Shown: positions 1 through 11,109, numbered from the stretch's first letter. The stretch is 64,000 nucleotides of DNA from Angiostrongylus vasorum (GCA_018806985.1 JADANN010000466.1:1682852-1746851), one strand, 5' to 3'. Program-made: numbers and translations. The notes: generated by a model from the letters alone, not told the origin.

Positions 1-1060
1 GGCAGACGATGCCGGCGACGTTCGTCTGGCACATAGTGGCGCCGTTCTCCAGCCCTGCCATCGATTTTTCTCGTCCGTCTCATAGTTGAGGTGCTTTGTT
101 TCTCACGTACGCTCCATTCTATCATCCCATTAGCCCTATTCCGAGTTAACTGAGATATTTTTTTTACATCAAAGTTGAGTTATTTTTTGATGTTCTTTTG
201 CAGCCAAGCAAATCAGTCCTCCCCCTCGTAAGACATTAGACCTCTCTATGCTCGAAATATGACCAAGGCCGAAAAAATTTCATTGTCTGAACACACTCGT
301 CCACGAACTTTTGTCATCGTAGTGCTTAAGCTTTCTGGCCAAGGAGTTCTCTTAAGATCTTTCAAGACAATTGATTACGACATGGTTTAAAGATTTTTCT
401 AGTTGTTGAAGTAGTGTTAACGTGTTCTCATTCATTTTGTTATTTCTTCTACAAGTATATTAAGCAATGCTTTTGATATGTCTGTCAAGTGCCCATGTTT
501 ATTTCCTATAGTGGCGTCCGGACAGAAAAAAAAGTGATTTACATCTTCAAAAACTTCCCCGCTTTAAGAGTTTATTCCATTGTTTGCTGTAATTTTTCTT
601 CCTCATTCACGTAAAGATTTTTGTTCGTCTTCGTTTTCGTCATACAACTCATTTATCTGGAGGAGTCGGTGAACTTTGAATATCTGGGCACAACTTCTTA
701 AGCGGTTTTATTATGTTTCATACTTATTACTATGCAGTTTTTTTTCTTGTTGTATTCTCTTTAGTTAGCAACTATGACTGGATAGACAGTTAGTATATCA
801 CAAGGGAATCTTCCGATTCCCAATCATGACGACTGATTGTTTCGTTTCTCAAGTTATGAGTACATCTATCCCCCTCTTGTTGTCCTTGTTGTTGTTCAAC
901 TGGTCATCATCAGTATTAAATTAGGAGAAATTCTTCCACACTGCGATTTGCAATGATGCAATCTTCGCGAAATTGAGTTTCTGGTGAGAAAAATTATGAC
1001 AGTTCCTACATTTACACATCTCTTTTCATATATGTTGATATAACGTCATTTAATGTAGTG
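1..1060. other. AT-rich stretch, no supportable gene
   Basis: I see no open frame with convincing splice sites, no RNA gene and no copy of the repeat families found elsewhere in the window. It is probably intergenic or intronic. Confidence 0.5.
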
Positions 1061-1436
1061 TTAACGGCTTACCGCCTCATCGTGGCTGGGAGGTGTTCCT
1101 GGGTGCCGGAATGCAATGTATTCATCCCCTGACAGCGTCTCTCAAGCTGAGAAGGAGTCCGGCGTTGCCATCAGGAAGCCTAGCTAAGAGTAAACCAATA
1201 CCAGGATCTACCACCGTCCTGGTATCAAAGTCACATGGTGGCAAACCTCCCTCTGATCCACAAAGGCTGCGACTGCCTATGGTGGTGACGACATGGAGCA
1301 GACTTTGGCCTGGCTGAACTCAGGGATTCCAAGGAACCACAATGGCTTAGCTAGCAAATGTCCCAAAAATGGAGACTGTGGTGGGACCCGCACAACCAGT
1401 GAGGACGCGCCGTTCAACTATCAAGTATCAAGTTAA
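1061..1436 (+). repeat. Family C repeat, copy 1
   Basis: This is about 375 bp, shared with copies at 5074-5450 (+), 19540-19930 (-) and 53059-53437 (-). It opens with ACCGCCTCATCGTGGCTGGG and closes with a GAACG...CAAGTATCAAG tail. The tail of short CAAGTAT/CAAG repeats looks like those left by RTE-type LINEs, so a non-autonomous retroelement is likely. I see no clear Pol III A or B box. Its 74-codon open frame is not conserved between copies and is not a gene. Confidence 0.7.
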
Positions 1437-1524
1437 TGTAGTGCTGTGAGTCGACAGAAAACATGCGTTTTTATGGAAGTATTTCTGCAGGCATTGAATT
1501 GAAATTAAGTATTAGAATTTTTTA

Positions 1525-2605
1525 TTTATATGATCTTTTAAACTGATCTTCTTTAGCTGATGCGAGGTTGGTACAGGTCTTCCTTCGTTGTCGTTGTCGT
1601 TGGTGTTGTTGGTCGATTGCTCACGTTTCGGCGATTTCGCCTTCCTCAGAGCCTGAACGTATTTTGTATAAGAATAGTTTAATTATTCGGTGGAAAAAAA
1701 GACTAAGCTATTAATGAAGATGAAATTTTTAAATAGACGCCATATTGAACAGAAAGTGATGTTGCGAGTGGGACTGGCTCACGCGCTATTCATGTGGGGT
1801 CGCAAGCAAGGCACACCCAGGGGCCAAAATATCATTTTGAAATAGAGCGCCAGGTCACGTGTGATAGCGAGACATTCGTCTTTCCGATCCATCTTTGGAT
1901 CTTTGAGATTTATCCAGAACGCCTCAAGAGTTTTGCGCGCTGATGTTTTTTGATTCCTGCACTAGGATCCGCACAGTCACTTCAAAATCTTCGCTGTTGT
2001 GCTTCTGTGCCCCTATGCATACCTACAGGAGTGTTTTGGCGAATTTTAGCTTTCCCATCCAGATGTTCTTTTATGCGGACACAAAGTGGTCTGCCCGTTT
2101 CATCAAAGTATTCCTTACCGCACGAATTAAATGAGATCGAGTATATTGTACCTGAACTCATACAATCCCTGTCTCTCCCATTAGGACAGATCGTACAGTT
2201 TTATAAGCTGCACAAAGGATCATAGAGACGGTGGCGAACTAACTGACGGCGTAGGGTATGGGGCGCGATGTCAATAATCGTTACATAGTTTTACTTTTTT
2301 CTCAAGCATCTCTTAATGGCGTAACTTACTTCAGTTGATATGAAGGGTAGCTTAAAAGGGATCTTACTTACGTCCGAAACATTATTTTGGGGGAACTACC
2401 CTACGTTTTTGTATAACCCGAGTGGCTTCTACGTCGTAGCCATTGGAAATAGCTATTATTCGTGCCAGCTTTAGTGACTCCTTCCTTTCCTCTTCTCTTG
2501 TGGACACATTTTTAGCCGATCGGTACATGTTTTTGATAAGTACTTTTTTATGTGTGAAGGTTGAGAGAGATAGTGAACTAGTATGTTTCTACTACTTGGC
2601 TTACG
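1525..2605 (-). mobile_element. Penelope-like element, inverted-pair arm 1
   Basis: This is a minus-strand copy of the PLE seen at 2889-3965, and the two form an inverted repeat. Read on the minus strand it runs from the RT-thumb/linker region through the GIY-YIG endonuclease (around 2110-2030, with the ETGRPLCVRIKEHLDG motif) and the untranslated tail, to a CAA/CGA-rich segment and the terminal GCGAGGTTGGTA sequence. The reading frame is broken by stops and frameshifts. A hammerhead-like motif lies at 1618-1653. Confidence 0.8.
1618..1653 (-). ncRNA. Hammerhead ribozyme motif in PLE tail, cleavage base altered
   Basis: On the minus strand the order is GGCT, CTGAGGA, an extra A, a GGCG/CGCC hairpin with AAAT loop, GAAA, then CGTG. 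The core and stem II are intact. The base expected at the cleavage site (C, A or U) is G, and stem I is shortened because AGCC has become AGCA. It is probably inactive. Compare the intact copy at 40388-40423. Confidence 0.65.
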
Positions 2606-2930
2606 ATACCATTTTGTTATATAGCCACTTTCTGAGAGCTTTATTTGTTGTTTTAGAAGGGAAGCAGTGTTTGGATGAGCGCAGCGTAGATGGTTTAGAA
2701 ATATTTTGGTGTTGGGTAAATGGGTGAGAATGAATTTTAGCAACTGGGTCAGGACAAGGTTAAGAACCACGTTCATCTATCCGTTGGCCCGCCTATACAA
2801 CTAGTGATAGGTCTAACTTTAAATGATGATGGGTTCGTTGACGTAATATCATCAGTTGAAGTAAGCTTATGTGTATACTTCTGTATACTATAAACATGCT
2901 AGTTCACTACCTCTTCTCTCATCCTTCACA

Positions 2931-3563
2931 CATGAAAAAAAAGCACTTATCAAAAACATGTACCGTACGGCTAAAAAATGTGTGCACAGGGAGAAAAGGA
3001 AAGGAAGGAATCACTAAAGCTGGCACGAAAAATAGCCATTTCCAATGGCTGCGAAGTAGAAAGCCACTCGGGTTAGACAAAAAACGTAGGGTAGTTCCCC
3101 AAAATAATGTTTCGGACGTAAGTAAGATCCCTTTTAAGCTACCCTTCATATCAAATGAAGTAAGTTACGCCATTAAAAGATGTTTAAGAAAAATGGTTTT
3201 GGAAATTATGTAATGATTGCTGACAACCCACCCAATATCCTACGCTGTCAGTTAGTTCGCAACCGTCTCTATGATCGTTTGTGCAGCTCAGAAAACTGTA
3301 TGATCTGTCCTAATGGAGAAAGACGAGGATTGCATGAGTTCAGTTATAATATACTTGATCTCATGTTACGCATGCAGTGGAGAATATATTGAGGAAACGG
3401 GCAGACCACTTTGTGTGCGCATAGAAGAGCATCTAGATGGGAAAGCTAAAATTCGTCAAAACACTCCTCTAGGTACGCATAGGGCACAAAAGCACAACGG
3501 CGATGATTTTGTGACTGTGCGCATCATAACACACGAATCGAAAACATCAACGCGCAAAACTTG
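2931..3563 (+). pseudogene. PLE polyprotein remnant: RT linker plus GIY-YIG endonuclease
   Basis: A PLE protein joins a reverse transcriptase to a C-terminal GIY-YIG endonuclease that nicks target DNA. Three overlapping frames give the C-terminal part. At 2931-3190 there is a basic linker with LGLDKKRRVVPQNNVSDVSK and FISNEVSYAIKRC. At 3190-3330 there is the RNRLYDRLCSSENCMICPNG cysteine cluster. At 3334-3563 there is the endonuclease core, VIIYLISCYACSGEYIEETG followed by RPLCVRIEEHLDG. The usual YIG is YIE here. At least two frameshifts break the frame and no RT catalytic motif is present, so this is a dead, 5'-truncated copy. Family assignment is firm; activity is not expected. Confidence 0.8.
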
Positions 3564-3832
3564 AGGGCGTTTTGAATAAATTTCAAAAATCAAAGATGAA
3601 CCGGAAAGACGAACGCCTCACGATCACAGGTGACTTGGCGCGCTAGTTCAAATTGATATTTTGACCCCGGGGTGTGTCTTGCTCGCGACCCCACATGAAC
3701 AACGCGTGGGCCAGTCCCACTCGCAACATCACTTTCTGTTCAATATGGCGTCTATTTGAAAATTTGATCTTCACTAATATTTTAGCCTTTTTCAGCCGAA
3801 TAATTAAACTATTCTGGTACAAAATACGTCCA

Positions 3833-3868
3833 GACTCTGAGGAAGGTGAAATCGCCGAAGCGTCAGCT
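3833..3868 (+). ncRNA. Hammerhead ribozyme motif in PLE tail, degraded
   Basis: CTGAGGA is followed by an extra A, GGTG-AAAT-CGCC, GAAG and CGTCAGC. One stem II pair has become G-U and the last A of GAAA is G, so the conserved A-U pair next to the cleavage site is lost. It is a decayed version of 40388-40423. Confidence 0.55.
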
Positions 3869-3965
3869 ATCGACCAACAACACCAACAACAACGACAACG
3901 ACAACGAAGACCTGTACCAACCTCGCATAGGCTAAATAAGGTAAGTTTATAAGATCATATAAATA

Positions 3966-5073
3966 AACATACCAACTATCTATGCCGAGGGTTTTATAGA
4001 AAGTCGGTCTATTGAGTTAAATATTAGAAAGTCTTTAGACGCAAAAAGCGCTCAACCAACTTCCCGTTCGATAAAACTGCGCCGCATGACGGTGGGCAGG
4101 TCAAATTTAAATCTGCGGCACATTTCTAGTTCATTAAAATGGTTGCAAATTGGAAGTATCGCTAAAGGAAAATTAGAGAAAAGAAAAAACTAACAATTCT
4201 GTAGGCGTATTGTATATAACATTTCAGAGAAATGTAGCCAACACTTCTTGGCTTACGTGAAAGATCGCAGTTAGGTCTATTATAAGCAGTTTTGTTTATT
4301 GCCTTTTTTGTTACGGTCTGCAAATCATCGATATCATAATTTTATTCATTTCATTTCATTTCATCTTTCTTGCTCATATTTCTACAGTACCAAAACAGCA
4401 TGTGAAGAATTTTAATTGTAGGAAGATTTTTGTTATAAAGACTTTATTTTTCCTTCTTAGCACGACAATTTTCTGAGGACATTGAAGCCTTCCATTAGCC
4501 ATTTCCTTGTTGGGAAATGTTAGACGAATGTCTGATGATTTGATAATTCATTCTGCGTCATTAGATTGCACGTTGCCTCTGGGGAATACATTTTCCGGGT
4601 TGACGAAGTCATTTGATTGAATGCAGACACAAGAAATCGTTTTCATTTCTGATTGAACTTTTTATCTTGTGGAATAATTTCACACATTTTCTGCGGAATC
4701 TTCATTTGCCGTTGATAGCCAAGTCCACCGGCGGCCTGCCAGATTCCTCGAAGTAGAGGGCGTATTAGTTTAAACCGATCCTTAACAAACTACAATCCGT
4801 CTGGGGTTCTCATTTCCCATGGGTCGTTTTATCTATTAAGGTGGATATCCGCCTGATGGATGCTTGCCTTGTAGATGCTACAAATAATATCTTAATTGTT
4901 AGAACCTTTAGAAACTACACTAGTAATCTGCTGTTAGGGAAAAAACACAAGGTCTTCATGAATCATCGTTTTCTGGTTTCTACATCTCCTGTTATGGGAG
5001 ATGAAGTTTATAGAGCATTGATGTTGCTAAGATTACAATTTTTCCAATGTTAACGTATTTGTTTTCCTTTTTC
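3966..5073. other. No supportable gene; short (TTCAT)4 microsatellite
   Basis: No convincing exon or recognised repeat is visible. A short TTCAT tandem repeat lies at about 4345-4364. The 70-codon frame at 4841 has no family features or good splice context. Confidence 0.45.
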
Positions 5074-5450
5074 CTCCCAACGGTTTTACCGACTCATTAT
5101 GGTTGGGAGGTGTTCCTTCGGTGTTGTGCTGGGATATACAGCGGGATGTCCATCCCCTCCAGCAGGGGCCTCTAAGCTGGGAACGAGGCCATCGTTCCCA
5201 TCTGTATGCTTTGCTAAGAGTAAAAAGCAATACCAGGAATTCACCACCTTCCTCGTATCAAACTAGTCGTGTGGTGGGAAATCTCCCTCTGATCCACAAG
5301 GGCGGTGACTACTTGTGGTGGTGACGATCTGGGGCAGACTTTGGCTAGGGTGGCCTCGGAACCCCAGGAAGCACACTTGCTAAACCAGCGAGATATACTG
5401 GGATCCGCACAACCAGTGAAGACGGCCCATCCAGCTATCCTAGTTATTTC
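5074..5450 (+). repeat. Family C repeat, copy 2
   Basis: Starts with CTCCCAACGGTTTTACCGAC and ends near GAAGACGGCCCATCCAGCTAT. It aligns along its length with copy 1 but is more diverged. Confidence 0.7.
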
Positions 5451-6189
5451 TTTTTAGGAACAATATCTATCTTTTTGCCATAAACTTTGCTATTTTTTAA
5501 TGGGAAATCAGTGGACTGATCTTATCGATATTTAGAACTTCGTTTCTAAAATAATTACAGCTAACTGAAGTTGTATATTATGACAAATTTACGATGTTAT
5601 GACATCACTTTTTTTTATTGTTGGGAGCACTCAAGTATATTGAGCTGTTCACATAGCTCTTGAAACGGTTGATGACCTTCTCCAAGCATTGGATAAATCA
5701 AAGATCTTCAAAACGGGTTTAGGGAGTCCTGTGCTGGAAATTCCAATGTAATTTGTCCCGCATAATCATTGCCACGGTTTCTCGATAAGTTTGGACGACT
5801 TTGCCGCAACACCTAACGTTTTGCGGCACTGCCATCTGTGGAATTGCACTGACTCTAACCACATTTACTATTTGAGACTTGTTCTTCATAGTCACATTGA
5901 GTCGAATTAAGTGGAGTGAACATCTAACGAATTCGTGACGAACATACGGCGATGGGAAACATAGAGCACTGTGGACACTCAAAGAGATTCAGTGGGCTTT
6001 TGAATATGGTGGTGATCATCGTCAATAAAGAGATTTATCTACTTCGTTTGAGCTCGTCGGTGTTAACAGAATGAAAAGTTACTGACTACTTTGTGAACTT
6101 CCATTTGATTTAATAAGATATCGCTTCTCGTGAGCGCTCTTAATAAAGTGCTTAATGGTGCCCTGCAATACATACGTAGTTCGATCTCG
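5451..6189. other. No supportable feature
   Basis: An 87-codon minus-strand frame at 5719-5982 contains scattered cysteines but no recognisable motif or clear acceptor. I do not call it. Confidence 0.4.
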
Positions 6190-6385
6190 CATCTCGAGCT
6201 CACCATGCCTTCTATCTATCCTGAGTGGAAAATTGGTTCCAGGCTCATCAGGGAGGATAAGGGCACCAAATTGATTCATCGGTCGCCATTACAAGTCATT
6301 GCATAGACCAAATATGCATTCGATCACCTCTAACGATGCTTGATGAAGTCTAATGCATGGTGTATATCTCACGGACAGATCAATG
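6190..6385 (+). repeat. SINE family A fragment
   Basis: The 3' two thirds of a family A SINE: CACCATGCCTTCTATCTATC is followed by the conserved GGTACCAGAC-like block and ends in AACGATGCTTGATGAAG and the GCATGGTG tail. The tRNA-like head is missing. Confidence 0.6.
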
Positions 6386-6834
6386 TTGAAGGCTCCATTA
6401 TTTATCGCAACTGCTCATTGGGTCTAACGGAAAAGCTTCCTTTCACCTGCGCCAATTCGGCTCAACGTCTTGTTCTCAACAGCGTTTGTCACTTAGCAAC
6501 CGGCTGCACCGTAGAGCTGTGGATCAACGCAGTGGGATCGACATAACGTCTCATTGTTTTATCAAGTGTTCATTAATGAAAACAATTATTTTCATGATCA
6601 ATAGATCTCGTATTAGCATAGTATTAGACGCAAGTTGGAAGACAAGTACTTTTGTACTTTATACTGTGAAGATTACTGTTGTTGAATGCTAGGTTTCCAG
6701 CTTTCTTCTGTTGTTTATTATCTCAGTTACAATTACATCTACCCTCCGTGGGCCGGTATCATCACAGGAGAGCAGTTTGTAAAACGACGTCTTTAATTTT
6801 GAAACTATCATTTAACCTCGGCACTCTAATAATC

Positions 6835-7045
6835 AACATGTGTTTATATTGTTGAGCTTGCGCGAGGTTGGTAGAGATGTTTATTCGGCTAACGTTTCGA
6901 CGTCTTCGTCTTCGTCAAAGTCAACGATCCTTGTTGATGGTCCACAATTGTTCTTCTTCTCGATGTGGTGTCTTCATCTCGCATCGAACCGGATCTTCCT
7001 CAGCTGAGCATCTCGAAAGATCCTTAATATTGAGTGGTCACTATG
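6835..7045 (-). repeat. Family E element (short PLE-like repeat)
   Basis: On the plus strand it begins GAGCTTGCGCGAGGTTGGTA, closely matching the PLE terminus, then has TTATTCGGCTAACGTTTCG. A hammerhead-like fold lies at its end. It resembles a short non-autonomous PLE derivative. Confidence 0.55.
6887..6922 (-). ncRNA. Hammerhead-like motif in family E element
   Basis: On the minus strand: TTGACGA (consensus CTGANGA, with C3 changed to T), an extra A, a perfect GACG-AAGA-CGTC hairpin, GAAA, CGTT and AGCC. GTT is a permitted cleavage triplet. Stem I pairs at three of four positions. It is the best-preserved family E copy, but the C3 change would be expected to weaken or abolish cleavage. Confidence 0.5.
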
Positions 7046-7929
7046 ACTATACTCATAAACCACGTTTCTTTTCTATTCAAATCATTGAAAGTACATCCAC
7101 TTATGCCTTCAGTTTCCTCATTCTCACGTTTAAAAACTTTTTTAAAAAAAGTACTAAATTGTAACTACAGCTTATTTGAGTAGGGTAGCAATGAAAACGT
7201 GTGTTCCATTTAAATCACATGACGGCAAGATCCTTCTCCTCAAATAATATGACTTACGTAAAGATGAGTAAAAGCCTTCTAAATCCACCGTCTCTTCGAA
7301 GTCCAGAGCTGTTGCTTGCTATTTTTTAAACCCTGATCTGGTCATCGTAAAGCGTGGGAATAACTCAACATTCCAGATTCATTGTTATTTCTCGCATGAT
7401 CGAAAATCACATATTGTACCGATCCCAATACTTCCTTCGTTCGATTCTTTTCTTCGCATCCTTCATTCACTGTGATAATCCGATTTCCTTCTACAATATC
7501 TTTGGCTGCTGTTTGCCGATTTCGGTCTTCCTTATGAATATCGTTGAATACTGGTTGTGTTCATGCTCCGAAGAATCCTGTGGCGTTATCAGGTTTTCAC
7601 CGCAGTAATTCACCAGTATTTCAAGATTGGCGGTAGTTCCAGACAAACCGCTTACCAATTTCAAAAGCCATGAGGTATAGGAGTCTTCTTAGCAATGAGC
7701 GGGGTCAAACCAATTCGTTGTCTTTGTTGAATGGCATCTTGCCACTACTGTAATCGCGCTCGAGCTCAGACTTATTATTTCAGTGCATTTATAAATAAAC
7801 CCTGTGGTAGTGCACCGAAATGCTGCTTTAACTATCGATTTTGTCCAAGTTCAGTTGAAATAGCTCGCCTTAACGTTTTACAAAAATACTTGTTATGTGA
7901 AATACAACCACAATGTTCTACCACACGGA

Positions 7930-8166
7930 CAGAGCTGAGAGACAGGCAAAACGAAAGACACGCATGGTGTAGTGGTGGACACGTTAGCCGCGGAAAGGGT
8001 AATAGCACGTTCGTTCCTCAACGCAGACCCCGGAAAGAGTAATAGCGCGTTCGTTCCCCTCGCAGACACCTACGGTCCGCTGTTTTGCAGATATCTGAGC
8101 ATCATTGTGGTTGTATTTCACATGATACCCTGCCTTGAAAAAATTGTGGTAAGAAGCAAATAAAAA
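7930..8166 (+). repeat. SINE family D with doubled B-box block
   Basis: A tRNA-derived SINE. The A box-like GCATGGTGTAGTGGTGG is followed by B box-like CGTTCGTTCC, the CAGACACC...TTTGCAGATATCTGAGCATCAT body, and the ACCCTGCC...AATAAAAAAG tail. The segment GGAAAGRGTAATAGCRCGTTCGTTCC occurs twice, so this copy has two B boxes. Confidence 0.65.
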
Positions 8167-8292
8167 AGTTAAAGTACGTATAATTGGACTAGTGCTGGAC
8201 TTGTGTATCGATAAATGTATAATTTAATTGGACTAGTGTATCGATAAATACTCGTCTTGGTTGTTGGTATCATTTTTAGGTTTATATTTCCA

Positions 8293-8608
8293 TATAGGAA
8301 GGAGGAGGACAACGCAGTAGTTAGTGATGTCGTCGACCTGGAACTAAAGAAACTGGTTCGACTACCTACTCAGCGCTCTCCCCCCAGTCTACATGGGAAC
8401 ATCTTAGCCCGGCTACGTCCAAGGTTGCAAGTGGAATCGACTGAACAGTGTTCTACGACATTCATAAAGAAAAAAGTAATCCTCAAGCAGTAGCCGAAAC
8501 AACGTGCGAAATGTTCCAAGACCATTGTGGACGGTGCATGTGAGGAAATGAATCGAATGCAAGAAGTGTTGGGATTCACACAGTAGATGTAATGACGAGT
8601 CATGTAAA
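8293..8608 (+). repeat. SINE family B
   Basis: The head GGAGGACAACGCAGTAGTTA resembles an A box and GGTTCGACTACC a B box. The body TTCTACGACATTCATAAAGA...CTCAAGCAGTAGCCGAAAC and the tail GGGATTCACACAGTAGATGT match 18608-18925. It is a tRNA-derived SINE. Confidence 0.65.
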
Positions 8609-8639
8609 AAAGTATCTGCATGTAGCGTCTAACAATACT

Positions 8640-8830
8640 TACGCACCCACAAATATGCTAAGATAATAGCAAAACTGGGAACCTCAGGTAAGCTTGGAAC
8701 CCATGATAACCACTACGGGGAGCTCACTTGCTGTCCACCACACCAACCAAGGCAATTGGTTTGCCTTTTTGTCAGCAAGTTCTTACTCTAATGGTGCTGT
8801 CAGCATTTCAACCGTCAACGGGAATGATCT
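8640..8830 (-). repeat. SINE family D
   Basis: A minus-strand copy with AATATGCTAAGATAATAGCAAAAC, the GCTGTCCACCACACCAACCA head complement and GTGCTGTCAGCATTTCAACC beyond it. Diverged. Confidence 0.55.
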
Positions 8831-8915
8831 GAAGACGTTGATAAAGATGTTTGTTCGGTTAACAATTCGGCATCTTGATCTAGTCATCTTCTTGTCAACC
8901 CCATCTTAGTTTAAC
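8830..8915 (-). repeat. Family E fragment
   Basis: GATAAAGATGTTTGTTCGGTTAACAATTCGG followed by CTTGTCAACCCCATCTTAG resembles a degraded, shortened family E end. Confidence 0.35.
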
Positions 8916-9124
8916 AATACAAAAAGCTATTGATTATTACAACCGAGGTGAAATAACGATCTGGAGAAGATAAATCGGCATTGAACCTTGTTAACCCGAA
9001 ACTGCTGTCGAAATCGCAATGTATAACATTTATTTACACCCTTATCTTTTTTCATGGTTGTGTATTATGTGGAATGCAAAAAACAAGATTACTGGGATAC
9101 GGTAATCGTTGGTAGCACTGCTAG

Positions 9125-9325
9125 AGTAAAAAAGAAATAGATGAGAGAAAAGCATAGCAAGGGGTTCGGTTGGTGTGGTGGATACCACGAGAGCCCTCAG
9201 TAAGGGTAGTTGTGGGTTCAAAGCGCCACTGAGGTTCCGCGTTTTACTCACATCTCAACATTGTCGTGGTTTGATTTCACATAACACCCTGCCAAGAAAA
9301 AATGAATAGGCGATAAATAAAAGTT
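9125..9325 (+). repeat. SINE family D (D2 type)
   Basis: The A box-like GGTTGGTGTGGTGGATACCA and B box-like GGGTTCAAAGC precede CGCGTTTTACTCACATCTCA, CACCCTGCC and an A-rich GGCGATAAATAAAA tail. Confidence 0.6.
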
Positions 9326-9452
9326 GAAGATTGCAAATTCGTGCACAGTTTTGAAATGCTTCTCTAGTCATATGAGTCATACTATCCTTTGTTAACGTTT
9401 TTAAATTCACTGAGTACAAACTACCTTATACAAGAATTATAGACCAATCAAA

Positions 9453-9744
9453 GGGTGTGTGTGGTGCAGTGGTCGGAGGCGCCCTGCAACACACGTATGG
9501 AATCGATCCCCGCAACCATGGCCCACCAAGCCTTCTATCTCTCCGGTTTCGGCAAATTGGTACCAGACCTGTCTGGAAGGATAGTAGCAGTGGCTCGATA
9601 AATCGGCAAGCCACCGCGAGTCACTGTAAAGGGAAGGTATGCATTCAATCAGCTCTAAACGATGCCTAATGAAGTCGAATGCGTGACGCATCCTCAAGGG
9701 ATTGATCAAGAGCGAGAGCTTTGTCCTTTTTATTTATGCTTTTC
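9453..9744 (+). repeat. SINE family A with perfect 13-bp target-site duplication
   Basis: A full-length tRNA-derived SINE. The head GGTGCAGTGGTCGGAGGCGC carries an A box and GGAATCGATCCCC a B box. The body runs through GGCAAATTGGTACCAGACCT and ends at GAGAGCTTTGTCCTTTTTAT. It is flanked by identical TAGACCAATCAAA copies at 9440-9452 and 9745-9757, which fixes the boundaries and shows target-primed insertion. The open frames on both strands here are artefacts of the SINE. Confidence 0.85.
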
Positions 9745-10065
9745 TAGACCAATCAAAATATCTGTTCTTACATTAAACTTCACTAACTCAAGCAGAAACC
9801 ATTGCAATATATATATTTTTACCTCTAAGGTACAATTTTTCTTTATCCTCCTAGGACCAAATTCTGATTTTCTGAAGCCCATTTCCAAAACAAATTCTAC
9901 TGAACCAGCAGGATTTCGCCTAGAAGAATTGGGTGGTGCCACTCAACGGGAATTTGATTTTTCCTGATGTAATAGATCTGTTAAAATTTCAAAAATTTAG
10001 ATTTGTTATCTAAAATTGATTTTCATTAAACCTCGGTAACAATAATCAACAGGTTTTTTCACATA

Positions 10066-10490
10066 ATTGAGATGACACGAGGTTGGCATAAAAGTTTTAG
10101 TCGGCCAACGTTTCGGTGCCTTTATTTTCTTCAGAGTCGCTTTGATCCGAGTCAGTGGTCCACTACTGATCATTGTCGTATGGAGTCGAATCCAGCGGAA
10201 GCCACACCGCTCGATTGGGGAATCTCACCCAGTGCTACCCTTTTATACGGGACAGATGTTGGTGGATTACATCCATCCAATATGATCTGCATTTTAGCTG
10301 CGATGCGTCATATAGTAGTTGGTATTCAGGCGTGCTTCCTCCACTGGACTCGGCTCGATGCGAGAACGAGCAACTACTTCACGAGGATGACCAGCTGTGG
10401 ATTATCGACTCGGATCAACATCGCTCTGAGGAAGGCGAAGGTGCTGAAGCGTTAGCCGAATAAAGCTTTTATATTAACCTCATGTCAGCT
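10066..10490. repeat. Family E inverted-repeat element
   Basis: The two ends are inverted: GACACGAGGTTGGCATAAAAG...GGCCAACGTTTCGG on the left, and GAAGCGTTAGCCGAATAAAG followed by CCTCATGTCAGCTCA on the right. Arms are about 150 bp. The centre (10215-10330) is unrelated. The right arm keeps CTCTGAGGAAGGCGAAG, a degraded hammerhead core. Two open frames of 96-127 codons lie across it, but similar frames are not kept in other copies. Confidence 0.6.
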
Positions 10491-11109
10491 CAGTCATGTA
10501 AAAATTCACTGACTTCTCTTTCAATTTTTCAAAGATTTTGATTCTAAACAACAGGATATTTTCACAAGAACTGTGCACACACTTATGACAGTGAGAGTCT
10601 CTTCTATCAATTGGTGACGTTGTCAATGCTCTAACACTCTAGTAGTTGAGAGATTTTCTTCAGTCATGGGAAAAAACCATCTTCGTGTGTTACGTGTAAA
10701 CCTACTTTTCCTTTCTTCTACTTTGTCTGTGAGCGATACGCTTCTTTGTTGTTCAGATTAATTTTCCAACAGTCTTTGTCATGTGCGAAACTTGGAATCA
10801 TTCTGAGCACTTATTGACGTCCTCGTTTTTCATCTTTTCGTTACACCGTAGACCCTAGCAAAAAGGTATCCCTTAATAGCCATAAGATTTGATTGATTTC
10901 CCTCAACACTAACTCATTTTCTGACATTCATTTAAGAATTATAGAATTGGCTTTTACGTCACCGCTCTCACATTATTGGCAGATAAGTTCAGTTTCCAGT
11001 GACGTAACGACTCACTTGGCGCTGTTTTTGTCCCACGCACTTTTGCAAAATCACATTTGAAAGCACACGATGTTTAACTCTTATTTACAGCATATTACTT
11101 CATTTTTTT

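Larger units (their letters stand above)
2889..3965 (+). mobile_element. Penelope-like element, inverted-pair arm 2
   Basis: This is a plus-strand PLE copy, 5'-truncated within the RT gene. It keeps the RT thumb/linker, the GIY-YIG endonuclease, the 3' untranslated tail, the CAACGA-type tract at 3883-3912 and the terminal TATAAGATCATATAAATAAA. Its left end (AAACATGCTAGTTCACTA, 2893 on) matches, inverted, the sequence near 2595 in arm 1. The two arms therefore form a ~2.4 kb inverted repeat with a ~290 bp spacer. Confidence 0.8.

Noticed and set aside
9437..9709. Open frames of 62-90 codons on both strands
   Set aside because: They lie wholly within a SINE with an exact target-site duplication; similar frames recur in other SINE A copies without conservation.
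10072..10463. 127- and 96-codon frames in family E
   Set aside because: Frames span the inverted arms and a centre that differs between copies; no family features.
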